Positions 9,139 through 16,848 of a stretch of 64,000 bases of DNA are shown here, piece after piece. Below the pieces are notes generated by a model. It had not been told where the DNA came from. It saw only the letters and a program-made list of their open reading frames with translations, and made no database searches. How positions within the stretch are numbered: position 1 is the stretch's first letter; the number at the start of each line of letters is the position of its first letter. A program made the translations under genes and the position numbers. The stretch is from Sphaerisporangium melleum (GTDB lineage Bacteria; Actinomycetota; Actinomycetes; Streptosporangiales; Streptosporangiaceae): NCBI RefSeq assembly GCF_014646695.1, contig NZ_BMNT01000017.1:116739-180738 (forward strand), read 5' to 3'.

Positions 9139-10434
9139 TCAGAGACCGACGCTGGCGAGCGCGCGCTGGTAGGCGTCGACGCTGGCCGCACCGCCGTCGT
9201 CGAGCCGCTCCAGCACCCTGGCCGTCGACAGCCAGCCCTCCGCCGCCTTGCGGGAGTTCGGCGTCTGTTCGAGCGACTGCTCGACCGCCAGCAGCTCCAC
9301 GGTGGCCTCGGTGGCCTCGTTGAGCAGGAGAAGGGCACTGCTGAGGACCAGCCGTCCCTCGGCCAGCAGCGCGGGGGTGCGCTCGTTGAGCATGTCCCTG
9401 CCGCGGCGGGCGTACTCGGCCGCCTTCTTGGCGTTGCCCAGGACGAACTCGGCCTTGGCCAGATAGATCGCCGCGCGCGCCAGGTCGACGGTGCCCGCCG
9501 AGGACTCGGCCAGCTCCCGCTCGCCGCGCAGCATCAGGTCGCGGCAGGCCTTGGCCTCCGAGGGACGCGTGCGCAGCAGAAGGACGGCGTACTCCATGCG
9601 CAGCCGCGCGAGGTTGCGGGGGTCGCCGGTCTCCGACTGCACGGCGAGCGCACGCTCCACCAAGGAGAGCGCCTCGTCGCCGCGACCGGTCAGGTCGGCG
9701 ACGACCGCGGCGTTCCAGCAGGCCGCGACGGTGGAGCGGGGAGTGCCGAGCATCTCGGCGGCGGCGAGCAGCTCCGAGGCGAACTGGCGGGCACGAAGCA
9801 GGTCTCCGCGCACGATGTAGGCGCCGAGCAGTGTGGCGCCCAGCTCCACGAGACCGTCGTTCCAGGCCGGCCGGTCGGTGCCGAACAGGCTCTCCTCCCC
9901 GACCTGAACGGCGGCGGTGAGGTCACCGCGCTCGCGGTAACAGCGCGACAGCGCCACCGCGATGGCGAGCGTCTGGTCGGTGGGCGGCGTCTCGGTGGCC
10001 GCCTCGCGCAGCCGCGACAGGACGCTGATCGCCTCGTCGAGGTCACCGCAGGCCTCGCTCGCCAGCGCGTAGCCGTACTCGGCCTGGTGCAGCAGCGAGC
10101 GGAGCCCGACCAGACTGCCGTCCTCCAGCAGCTCGGCGTAGCGCTGCCTGGCCTCGGCGACCTCGCCGTTGTTGAGGGCCAGGCTCGCGTAGCCGAGGCG
10201 GAGCTCGAGTTCCTGCATCTGCTCGGCCGTCACACCATTGATCAGGTACGTTAGGGAGCATTCGAGCTTGGCGGCCAGCAGTTCCAGCACGGCCGCCGTG
10301 GGCGTACGCTTCCCACTCTCGATCAGTGATACATAACTGTCGGAGAGTTCCGGATGTGCCAATTGCGCCTGGGAAAGACCGCGCTGGCGGCGGGTCAATC
10401 TGATTCGCTGTCCAATAAGATCTTGACCGCTCAC
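9139..10434 (-). CDS. XRE-TPR regulator (RRNPP-like architecture)
   Basis: This regulator of about 431 residues has an N-terminal XRE helix-turn-helix (RLTRRQRGLSQAQLAHPELS, then SYVSLIESGKRTP) followed by about 350 residues of TPR-like paired helices (for example LSRCYRERGDLTAAVQVGEE, YLAKAEFVLGNAKKAAEYAR). That is the layout of RRNPP peptide receptors. Start GTG 10434 is placed six bases from GAGGGG; ATG 10440 is in frame but overlaps that site, and GTG 10470 is a longer option. Only 54 bases separate it from a divergent gene for a small exported peptide. By analogy with PlcR/Rap/NprR it may sense the re-imported peptide, but this is inference; actinobacterial XRE-TPR proteins are little studied. 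A perfect hairpin follows its stop. Confidence 0.88.
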   Translation of the reverse strand: MSGQDLIGQRIRLTRRQRGLSQAQLAHPELSDSYVSLIESGKRTPTAAVLELLAAKLECSLTYLINGVTAEQMQELELRLGYASLALNNGEVAEARQRYAELLEDGSLVGLRSLLHQAEYGYALASEACGDLDEAISVLSRLREAATETPPTDQTLAIAVALSRCYRERGDLTAAVQVGEESLFGTDRPAWNDGLVELGATLLGAYIVRGDLLRARQFASELLAAAEMLGTPRSTVAACWNAAVVADLTGRGDEALSLVERALAVQSETGDPRNLARLRMEYAVLLLRTRPSEAKACRDLMLRGERELAESSAGTVDLARAAIYLAKAEFVLGNAKKAAEYARRGRDMLNERTPALLAEGRLVLSSALLLLNEATEATVELLAVEQSLEQTPNSRKAAEGWLSTARVLERLDDGGAASVDAYQRALASVGL

Positions 10435-10488
10435 CGGCATCCCCTCAAGATGTAAGTCCCGACTATCCACGCCCGACAGGAGTATGTC
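10435..10488. promoter_or_regulatory. 54-bp divergent spacer between XRE-TPR regulator and peptide gene
   Basis: Both ribosome sites lie in this spacer: cccctc at 10441-10446 (read leftward) and aggag at 10478-10482 (read rightward). Only about 31 bases lie between them, so the two promoters must overlap each other or the opposite coding sequences. A TTGACC at 10423-10428 is a candidate -35 for the peptide gene, but no good -10 matches it. The compact layout implies mutual control. Confidence 0.45.
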
Positions 10489-10620
10489 TTGCGCCGCCGC
10501 CTCGCGCTTCTCGCCTTGGGCCTCGCGGCCTCGGCCGCCCTTGCCCTCGCCGGCAATGGCATGGCCGTTGCCGAATCCCCACTCACTCCCAACGCCCGCG
10601 CCGACTTCCTTTGCTGCTGA
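10489..10620 (+). CDS. Small exported peptide precursor (43 aa), candidate signalling peptide
   Basis: This gene starts at TTG 10489, exactly six bases after AGGAG (10478-10482); an ATG at 10484 in another frame is only one base from that site. The product is 43 residues: MRRRLALLALGLAAS, then a hydrophobic core to an Ala-Val-Ala motif at 26-28. That is a textbook Sec signal with cleavage predicted after residue 28. The predicted mature tail is ESPLTPNARADFLCC, ending in two cysteines directly before TGA. It is divergent from the XRE-TPR regulator gene and stops 24 bases before the convergent pucR-type gene. Size and layout match Phr-like pro-peptides of RRNPP systems. It is easily missed because of its length and start codon. 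No modification enzyme gene lies nearby, so a RiPP precursor is less likely. Confidence 0.6.
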   Translation: MRRRLALLALGLAASAALALAGNGMAVAESPLTPNARADFLCC

Positions 10621-10644
10621 TCCGTCATTTCGGAGCCTGCCAAA

Positions 10645-12357
10645 TCAACTCGCCCGCAAGGCGAGGAAGAAATCCACTCTGTCCGCCATCGACACAAGAT
10701 CTCGCCCGGTGAGCCCCTCGACCCGCCGGATGCGATAGCGCACCGTGTTCACGTGCACGTGCAGCTTCTCAGCGCACATGTTCCATGACCCGGAGCACTC
10801 GAGGAAGACATCCAGCGTACGGACCAGCTCCGACCGGTGCCGCCGATCGTAATCGAACAGCGGCGCGAGGAGGCGGTCGGAGAAGGACCGGCGCACTTCT
10901 GCGGGGACTGTGGCGAGCAACAGGGCGTGCGTGTAGATCTCGTCACTGGTCACCACCCCTCCGCCTCGCGCCTCGGCCAGACGCCGCGCATGACCTGCCT
11001 CTTCGGCACCCCCCTGGATGCCCGCGGCTCCGGTGAGCCAGGCGCTCACGCCAATGGCCACCCGCGCCCTCGGGATGCCCGCCGAGAGGGCCGTCGCACG
11101 GTTCCGCAACGTGTGTACCAATGCTTGCACATACTTCTGCATTTGCCCATGCACTTGCGGATGAAATTGCAGCGACTCGGCAACCGTCCTTACTGAAGCG
11201 TCATGATCACGGTCGGACCGCCCTGCCACCTCGGCTCCCTCCGGCCCGGCGCCACCGGGAGAGCGCTCCCTCCCGCGCCCTCCACCGTAGTCGCCGGCTG
11301 AGTCCGCGGCCCCCGCCAGTGCCTCCGCCACCCGCAGCGGGACCAGCGCGACGGCGCCGTCCGCCCCCGGCGCGGCCACGACCCGGCGGTCCAGCAGTTC
11401 CTCCAGCACCTGGCCCCCCAGTGTGGCCGGGTCCGGCCCGTCGGTGGCACCCGGCCGTGGCACCGCCGCGGTCACCACCGCGTACGGCTCGTCGGCGCCG
11501 ATGCCGCACGTGCGCAACCGGGCCGCCAGCTCCGCCGTGCTCGCGGCGCCCGACATGGCCAGGCCGATCAGCTCCTCGGCCAGCCGCCGCTCCACCCGGC
11601 GCCCCTCCTCGGTGCGCCCCCGGTGCAGCGCGACGCACGCCGCCAGCTCGAAGCCGGTGTCGGCGTGACCGAGCAGGTCGGAACTCAGGGCCAGCGCCCA
11701 GCCGGCCGCCCGGTGCGACCGGTCCACGGCGAACAGCGTGAACGTCCCGCCCGGGGTGCGCACCAGGTGGGGCAGCCGGGTGGCCGACAGGAACTCGCGG
11801 GCCAGCAGCGCGGGCAGTTCCCCCTCCAGCCGTCCGGCGACGACGGCGCCGCTCGCCGACACCACCGCCCCGGTGAGCCCCAGCTCCTGGGCGATCACCG
11901 CGAACAGCTCCTCCAGCCCGGTGCCCTCGGCGATGGCGGCGACGATGCGGCGGTGCCTGCCGAGCGCCCCGCGCGGATCGCCGGACGCGCCGCCCGCCCG
12001 TGCCTGGACGATCTCGGTCAGCGTGCGGAAGGACACCTCGACCGGGACGTCCAGCAGCGGCAGGTCGTGCTCCAGGCACGCCTCCACCAGGTCCGCGGGC
12101 ACGTGGCCGAGCAGCGCCCGCCCGGCGCCCAGGGCCGCGACCCCCGCCGTGGCGAGCGCCGTGACGAACCGCCGCGAGTCCTCCGGGCCCCGCCGCCACA
12201 TCAGCCCGGTGAGCACCAGCTCTCCCCCGGACAGATAGCGGCCGGGATCGGGCAGGTCGGTGATGTGCGCTCCGGTGAACCGCCGCTCCAGATGCCGCTC
12301 GTCGGACAGCAGGCTGAGACCGAGCCGGTCGATGGCTATGAGATCACGTATCCGCAC
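10645..12357 (-). CDS. PucR-family transcriptional regulator
   Basis: This 570-residue regulator starts at GTG 12357. It has the N-terminal PucR domain (RDLIAIDRLGLSLLSDERHL through RFTGAHITDLPDPGRYLSGG) and the C-terminal HTH_30 DNA-binding domain (FLECSGSWNMCAEKLHVHVN, then TVRYRIRRVEGLTGRDL). A GGDEF-like middle region with a low-complexity Gly/Glu-rich insert lies at about 345-385. The gene is divergent from the xanthine-dehydrogenase subunit gene across 115 bases. PucR in Bacillus controls purine catabolism, so control of that neighbour is a natural inference. The length is near the usual 500-560 for this family. Confidence 0.88.
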   Translation of the reverse strand: MRIRDLIAIDRLGLSLLSDERHLERRFTGAHITDLPDPGRYLSGGELVLTGLMWRRGPEDSRRFVTALATAGVAALGAGRALLGHVPADLVEACLEHDLPLLDVPVEVSFRTLTEIVQARAGGASGDPRGALGRHRRIVAAIAEGTGLEELFAVIAQELGLTGAVVSASGAVVAGRLEGELPALLAREFLSATRLPHLVRTPGGTFTLFAVDRSHRAAGWALALSSDLLGHADTGFELAACVALHRGRTEEGRRVERRLAEELIGLAMSGAASTAELAARLRTCGIGADEPYAVVTAAVPRPGATDGPDPATLGGQVLEELLDRRVVAAPGADGAVALVPLRVAEALAGAADSAGDYGGGRGRERSPGGAGPEGAEVAGRSDRDHDASVRTVAESLQFHPQVHGQMQKYVQALVHTLRNRATALSAGIPRARVAIGVSAWLTGAAGIQGGAEEAGHARRLAEARGGGVVTSDEIYTHALLLATVPAEVRRSFSDRLLAPLFDYDRRHRSELVRTLDVFLECSGSWNMCAEKLHVHVNTVRYRIRRVEGLTGRDLVSMADRVDFFLALRAS

Positions 12358-12472
12358 TTGTCCAGGCTAACCAGTCGATTTGGACGAACCTCCAATCCAT
12401 CGCGCGGCCCGCGCCCGGCGTTTCACCCGCACGCCAATTGGCCGTCCCGGGCTCGGCTGATGTACTGCAGGT
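12358..12472. promoter_or_regulatory. Divergent promoter region, pucR-type gene / xdh subunit
   Basis: This 115-base spacer separates the starts of the PucR-type gene (leftward) and the xanthine-dehydrogenase subunit gene (rightward). It should carry both promoters and any PucR operator. It contains a locally AT-richer stretch near 12367-12400 (aaccagtcgatttggacgaa), but no clear dyad was found. Confidence 0.45.
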
Positions 12473-14734
12473 GTGACCCAGACCGCACGCGGCACCGGCA
12501 GTGACCTCGGCGTCGGCGCCGGCGTCCCCCGGCCGGACGGCCTGCTCAAGGTGACCGGGGAGTTCGCCTACTCCTCCGACCTGTACCTGGCGGACATGCT
12601 GTGGGGCGCCACGCTGCGCAGCCCGCACCCCTCCGCCTGGATCCGCGCCGTGGACGTCGGCCCCGCGCTGGCGATGCCCGGCGTCCACGCCGTGCTCACC
12701 CACGAGGACGTCCCGGGCGAGCGGTTCTACGGCCTGGAGCACAAGGACCAGCCGGTGCTCGCCATCGACCAGGTCCGCTACCAGGGAGAACCGGTGGCGA
12801 TCGTCGCCGCCGACCACCCGGAGACCGCGCGGCGCGCGGCGGACGCCATCGTCGTGACCTACGAGCCGCGCGAGGCCGTCACCGACCCGCGCCGCGCCCT
12901 GTTCGACCCCGGCTGCCCGAAGGTGGGGCCCGAGGGCAACCTGGTGCGCCACCAGCCGGTGCGCGTCGGAACCGTGCCGCCCACCGCCGAGGTCGTGGTC
13001 ACCGGCGAGTACGAGGTCGGCATGCAGGACCAGGCGTTCCTCGGCCCGGAGTCGGGCCTGGCCGTCCCGGCCGAGGACGGCGGCGTCGAGTTGTTCGTGG
13101 CGACCCAGTGGCTGCACGTCGACCAGGACCAGATCGCCCCGTGCCTGGGCCTGCCCAAGGACAAGGTGCGGCTGGCCCTGGCCGGCGTCGGCGGGGCGTT
13201 CGGCGCCCGCGAGGACCTGTCCATGCAGGTGCACGCCTGCATGCTCGCCCTGCGCACCGGACGGCCGGTCAAGTTCGTCTACGGCCGGGAGGAGTCGTTC
13301 TTCGGCCACGTGCACCGGCACCCCGCGCGGATGCGGTACGAGCACGGCGCCACCCGCGAGGGCAGGCTGGTGTACGTCAAGGCCGAGATCGTGCTGGACG
13401 GCGGGGCGTACCGCTCCTCCTCGCCGGCCGTCGTCGGCAACGCCGCCTCGCTGGGCGTCGGCCCGTACGAGGTGGACAACATCCACATCGACGCCTACGG
13501 CGCCTACACCAACAACCCGCCGTGCGGGGCGATGCGCGGCTTCGGCGCGGTGCAGGCGTGCTACGCCTATGAGTCCCAGATGGACCGGCTCGCCGAGGCG
13601 TGCGGGCTCGACCCGGTCGAGATCCGGGTGCGCAACGCGGTCTCGCAGGGGTCGCGCATGGCGACCGGCCAGGTCATCGACTCCCCGGCGCCGCTCGCCG
13701 GGATGCTGCGCGAGCTCGCCGCCATGCCGCTGCCCGGCTCCTCCTGCTCGCCCGACCTGCGCGCGCTGCCCGGCGGGGTGGCCCAGACGACGCACGGCGA
13801 GGGAGTGCGGCGCGGTGTCGGGTACGGCGTCGGGATCAAGAACATCTGCTTCTCCGAGGGCTTCGACGACTACTCGACGGCCCGGGTGCGGGTGGAGCTG
13901 CTCGGCGACGAGCCGCACATCCTCGTGCACACGGCCGCGGCCGAGGTCGGGCAGGGCCTGGTCACCGTGCAGGCACAGATCGCCCGCACCGAGCTGGCCG
14001 AGCTGGCGGACCTCGGTGCGGCCCGGGTGACCGTCGCGCCGGCCGACACCTCGGTCGGCTCGGCCGGTTCAAGCTCGGCGTCCCGGCAGTCCTACGTCAC
14101 CGGCGGCGCGGTGCGCGCGGCGTGCGTGGCGGTGCGCGAGCGCCTGGCCGCGCTGCGCGCCGAGCACCCCGGTCTCGGGCCGGCGGAACTGCTGCGCGCG
14201 CACGGCCCGGTCGAGGAGACCCGCGAGTACCGGCACCGGCCGACCCACCCGATGGACCCGCTGACCGGGCAGGGCGACTCCCACGTGCAGCTCGCGCTGT
14301 GCGTCCACCGGGCGGTCGTGGACGTGGACGTCGACCTCGGCCTGGTCAAGGTCGTCGAGCTGGCGGCCGTACAGGACGTCGGCAAGATCCTCAACCCGCC
14401 GGCGCTGGAGGGGCAGATCCACGGCGGCTCGGCACAGGGCCTCGGGCTCGCGCTGATGGAGGAGATTCAGGTGCGCGACGGCCGGGTGCTCAACCCGTCG
14501 TTCACCGACTACCTCATCCCGACGATCCTCGACATGCCCCCGATGCGGCTGTCGATCCTGGAGAACCCCGACCCGGCCGCGCCGTACGGCCTGCGCGGCG
14601 CGGGTGAGCCGCCCACGTTGTCCTCCACGCCGGCGATCGCCGCGGCGGTCCGCGCCGCCAGCGGGCTGGCGCTCCCGAGGGTCCCGATCCGCCCGCAGGA
14701 CATCGCCCTCGCCCCGGCGGCGCCGGCCCGGTAG
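12473..14734 (+). CDS. Xanthine dehydrogenase, molybdopterin-binding subunit
   Basis: This 753-residue Ald_Xan_dh_C-type protein starts at GTG 12473. Visible family motifs include the substrate-channel start (PDGLLKVTGEFAYSSDLYLA), the Moco-contacting GVGGAFGAREDL, GAMRGFGAVQACYAYE, the dithiolene-binding EVGQGLVTVQAQIA, and RGAGEPPTLSSTPAIAAAV with the presumed catalytic Glu. It oxidises purines (hypoxanthine/xanthine) with an FAD subunit and a 2Fe-2S subunit. Neither partner is encoded in this window, so it must use subunits from elsewhere or act on another aldehyde or heterocycle. The divergent PucR regulator supports a purine link. A strong hairpin follows the stop. Confidence 0.87.
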   Translation: MTQTARGTGSDLGVGAGVPRPDGLLKVTGEFAYSSDLYLADMLWGATLRSPHPSAWIRAVDVGPALAMPGVHAVLTHEDVPGERFYGLEHKDQPVLAIDQVRYQGEPVAIVAADHPETARRAADAIVVTYEPREAVTDPRRALFDPGCPKVGPEGNLVRHQPVRVGTVPPTAEVVVTGEYEVGMQDQAFLGPESGLAVPAEDGGVELFVATQWLHVDQDQIAPCLGLPKDKVRLALAGVGGAFGAREDLSMQVHACMLALRTGRPVKFVYGREESFFGHVHRHPARMRYEHGATREGRLVYVKAEIVLDGGAYRSSSPAVVGNAASLGVGPYEVDNIHIDAYGAYTNNPPCGAMRGFGAVQACYAYESQMDRLAEACGLDPVEIRVRNAVSQGSRMATGQVIDSPAPLAGMLRELAAMPLPGSSCSPDLRALPGGVAQTTHGEGVRRGVGYGVGIKNICFSEGFDDYSTARVRVELLGDEPHILVHTAAAEVGQGLVTVQAQIARTELAELADLGAARVTVAPADTSVGSAGSSSASRQSYVTGGAVRAACVAVRERLAALRAEHPGLGPAELLRAHGPVEETREYRHRPTHPMDPLTGQGDSHVQLALCVHRAVVDVDVDLGLVKVVELAAVQDVGKILNPPALEGQIHGGSAQGLGLALMEEIQVRDGRVLNPSFTDYLIPTILDMPPMRLSILENPDPAAPYGLRGAGEPPTLSSTPAIAAAVRAASGLALPRVPIRPQDIALAPAAPAR

Positions 14735-14745
14735 CGGCCTGCGTC

Positions 14746-14779
14746 CCGGCCGAGCGCCGCCGGGCAGCGGCGCGGCCGG
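14746..14779. terminator. Bidirectional hairpin between convergent genes
   Basis: ccggcc (14746-14751) plus gcgccgc (14754-14760) pair with gcggcgc (14767-14773) and ggccgg (14774-14779), with a 2-base bulge and a 6-base loop. It sits between the stop of the xanthine-dehydrogenase subunit gene (14734) and the stop of the leftward excalibur gene (14788), so it can serve both. Confidence 0.7.
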
Positions 14780-14787
14780 CCGATGCG

Positions 14788-16491
14788 TCAGGTGATGTCG
14801 CCGCGCTCGCAGGCGACGCCGTCCTTGTCCCCGTCGACGTACCACTCGTACTCGGGGTGCACGCCCTTGGTGTAGGGGCCGTAGTTCGCCGCGTGCGCCT
14901 GCTTGCAGCTCGCGAACCGCGGGTCGGGGGTGCGCCCGGCGTTGCGCACCGCCGCGGCGGTGGGCCGGGGTGCAGCGGTCGGGCCGCCCTGACCGCCTTG
15001 CGCCCCCTGCCCGCCCTGGCCGCCTTGCCCGCCCTGGCCGCCCTGGCCGCTCTGGTTGCTCTGGTTGCTCTGGTTGCTCGCGGGCGAGCCGGTGGTGCCG
15101 GTGGCGCCGCTGCCGGGTGGCACCAGAGGCACGGAGCCGGGCTGGGACGGTGAGGCGCCGGACGGGGTGGGGGCTCCCGAGCCGCCGGGCGGGCAGTCGG
15201 CGGCGCCGCTGCCGTTCGTCCCCCCGGTGCCGGGGTCGCCTACGGTGCCCCCAGTGCCCGGGTTCGTCCCGCCGGTGCCGGGGTTCCCATTGGTCCCGCC
15301 GGTGCCGGGGTTCCCGTTCGTCGCGCCGCTGCCGGGGTTCTCGATGGTCCCGGTGCCGGAGTTCCCGCTGGTGCCTCCCGTGCCAGGGTTCCCACTGGTG
15401 CCGCCGGTGCCGGAGTTCCCACCGGTCCCGGTGCCCGAGTCGCCGGAGGTGCCGGTACCGGGATTCGTGCCGGTACCGGGGTCAGTGCCGGTGCCCGGAT
15501 TGGTGCCGGTGCCCGGATTCCCGGGGTCGCCCGTGGTCCCCGTGCCGGGCGGGCAGGTGGAGCCGGTCGTGGCGCCGGGCGGGGTGGCGCCGGTGACCGG
15601 GGCCGAGCCGCCGAGCAGGCGGGTCACCAGCGCCTCGGCGGTCTCCTTGCTCAGGCCCGCGATGCTGAGGCTGTCCTCGGTCATCGGCTGCGCGACCCGC
15701 GGCGCGGCCACGACCTTGTCGCTCACCACGATGGCGAGTTGCTGTTCGAGAGTGTCCTTGATCAGGTCGGCGAGCCTCGCCCGGCCCTCGGGACCGGGCA
15801 CGATGCGCACCGAGTAGGTGCCGTCCTTGTCGGCGACCGCGCCGATCCGCACCACGGTGGCGACCGTGACGCCGCGCGCGACCTGGTAGCAGGTGGTGCC
15901 GGCGTCGTCCAGCACGGCCTCCGCGCCGGGGCAGGGCGCGGCCCGCACCCCGGTGACCGGGGCGAAGTGGATCGGCGTGGCCAGGCGGCTCGGCGGGGCC
16001 GCACCGAGGGGCAGGTCGGGCTGCCGGGTCATGAGCACGGCGATCGTGCCCAGGACACCGCTGACCAGGATCGCCACGACCAGCCCGGCGAACAGGGCGA
16101 TGGTGGTGCCGCGGGCGGCGCGCGGGGGCCCATCAGGGGCGGCGGGGCCCGGAGGCGTTCCGCCGGGGCCGGGCGGCACGCCCGGATCGGCCGGTTCCCC
16201 GGGGCCGCCGGGCGTTCCCGGAAGGACGGGCGGCTCGTCGCCGGGCACGGGGTCGCCGGTCACGGCCCTGGGGCGCTCGCCGCCGGCGGCCGGCTCGTCC
16301 GGCCCGAAGCTCAGCTCCTCGGTCGCGCCGTACCCCTGCTCCTCGGCACCGGGCAGCGGCTCGTGCGGGGTGCGCCCCGAAAGGTCTGCGCTCGGCGGCC
16401 GGCCACCGGGGTCGAGCCGCGGGGAGTCGGGAAGCCCCGGCAGGGCTCCGGCCCGATCATCGTGATCGCCGGCCGCCGGACGGTTACGCAT
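14788..16491 (-). CDS. Membrane protein with SecDF-P1-head-like domain, low-complexity stalk and excalibur domain
   Basis: This 567-residue protein starts at ATG 16491, five bases after AAGGGG. The order is: a Pro/Gly-rich cytoplasmic N-region (1-130), one membrane helix (TIALFAGLVVAILVSGVLGT), a domain of about 120 residues resembling the SecD/SecF P1 head (VVSDKVVAAPRVAQPMTEDS, then LSIAGLSKETAEALVTRLLG), a long Gly/Thr/Asn/Pro stalk flanked by CPPG motifs, a Gln/Gly-rich tract, and a C-terminal excalibur domain. The excalibur pattern is Cys...DGDKDGVACE, with DxDxDG as the Ca2+ loop. The excalibur end should be outside the cell. It is probably a surface calcium-binding or wall-associated protein; the specific role is unknown. 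Confidence 0.72.
   Translation of the reverse strand: MRNRPAAGDHDDRAGALPGLPDSPRLDPGGRPPSADLSGRTPHEPLPGAEEQGYGATEELSFGPDEPAAGGERPRAVTGDPVPGDEPPVLPGTPGGPGEPADPGVPPGPGGTPPGPAAPDGPPRAARGTTIALFAGLVVAILVSGVLGTIAVLMTRQPDLPLGAAPPSRLATPIHFAPVTGVRAAPCPGAEAVLDDAGTTCYQVARGVTVATVVRIGAVADKDGTYSVRIVPGPEGRARLADLIKDTLEQQLAIVVSDKVVAAPRVAQPMTEDSLSIAGLSKETAEALVTRLLGGSAPVTGATPPGATTGSTCPPGTGTTGDPGNPGTGTNPGTGTDPGTGTNPGTGTSGDSGTGTGGNSGTGGTSGNPGTGGTSGNSGTGTIENPGSGATNGNPGTGGTNGNPGTGGTNPGTGGTVGDPGTGGTNGSGAADCPPGGSGAPTPSGASPSQPGSVPLVPPGSGATGTTGSPASNQSNQSNQSGQGGQGGQGGQGGQGAQGGQGGPTAAPRPTAAAVRNAGRTPDPRFASCKQAHAANYGPYTKGVHPEYEWYVDGDKDGVACERGDIT
14979..15080 (-). repeat. Gln/Gly-rich coding repeat in excalibur protein
   Basis: Short imperfect tandem units encode (S-N-Q) repeats followed by (G-G-Q) repeats on the minus strand. 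They form a flexible linker just before the excalibur domain. Such DNA is prone to length change between strains. Confidence 0.75.
15185..15560 (-). repeat. Gly/Thr/Asn/Pro-rich tandem coding repeat (GTNGNPGTG-like)
   Basis: About 125 codons made of variants of NPGTGGT(N)G form an extended, probably unstructured stalk. A CPPG motif stands at each end of the tract, which may allow a disulfide or covalent clamp. On the plus strand the DNA reads as many variants of ccggtgccggggttccc. Confidence 0.75.
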
Positions 16492-16848
16492 CCTCACCCC
16501 TTTGACATCACCTCAGCCTCCGGGGCGGTGCTCCCGCCCGGGATGTTCGGTGACCGACATCGCTCGGCCGAGCCTACCGAGGGCGGGGCGTACGAGCTAA
16601 CCGCGGGACGGACCTCCCGGAGGGGGGCCTACGCTGAACATATCTCTACAAAGCGTCATATATGTGGATCAATCACCCATCCCGCTCCGTGATCTGACGG
16701 AAAGAGCCGGTGAGCCGGGCGCCGTCCCGGGCAGTCGCTCAGCGGGGATCGGCGCGGCGGACGACCGCGCGCCAGGTGGAGCCGGGAGGACGGCCGGTCG
16801 CGGCGCACAGCAGGGGCAGCCCGCTGCCCCGGGCGGAAGGAGGATCAC
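16492..16848. promoter_or_regulatory. Divergent spacer upstream of ald
   Basis: This 357-base spacer lies between the leftward excalibur gene and ald. Around 16639-16672 there is an AT-rich patch (acatatctctacaaagcg followed by tcatatatgtgg) with acatat/atatgt half-sites about 14 bases apart, a possible operator for the ald promoter. In mycobacteria ald is controlled by the Lrp-type AldR; no such gene is adjacent here. The rest shows nothing. Confidence 0.35.

Noticed and set aside
10484..10738. ATG-started 84-residue frame overlapping the peptide gene
   Set aside because: The ATG is one base from AGGAG, the product is Pro/Ser-rich without features, and it runs into the convergent pucR-type gene. 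The TTG frame is far better supported.
14970..15560. CRISPR-like or minisatellite array
   Set aside because: Units are in-frame codon repeats inside the excalibur gene, imperfect and without unique spacers.
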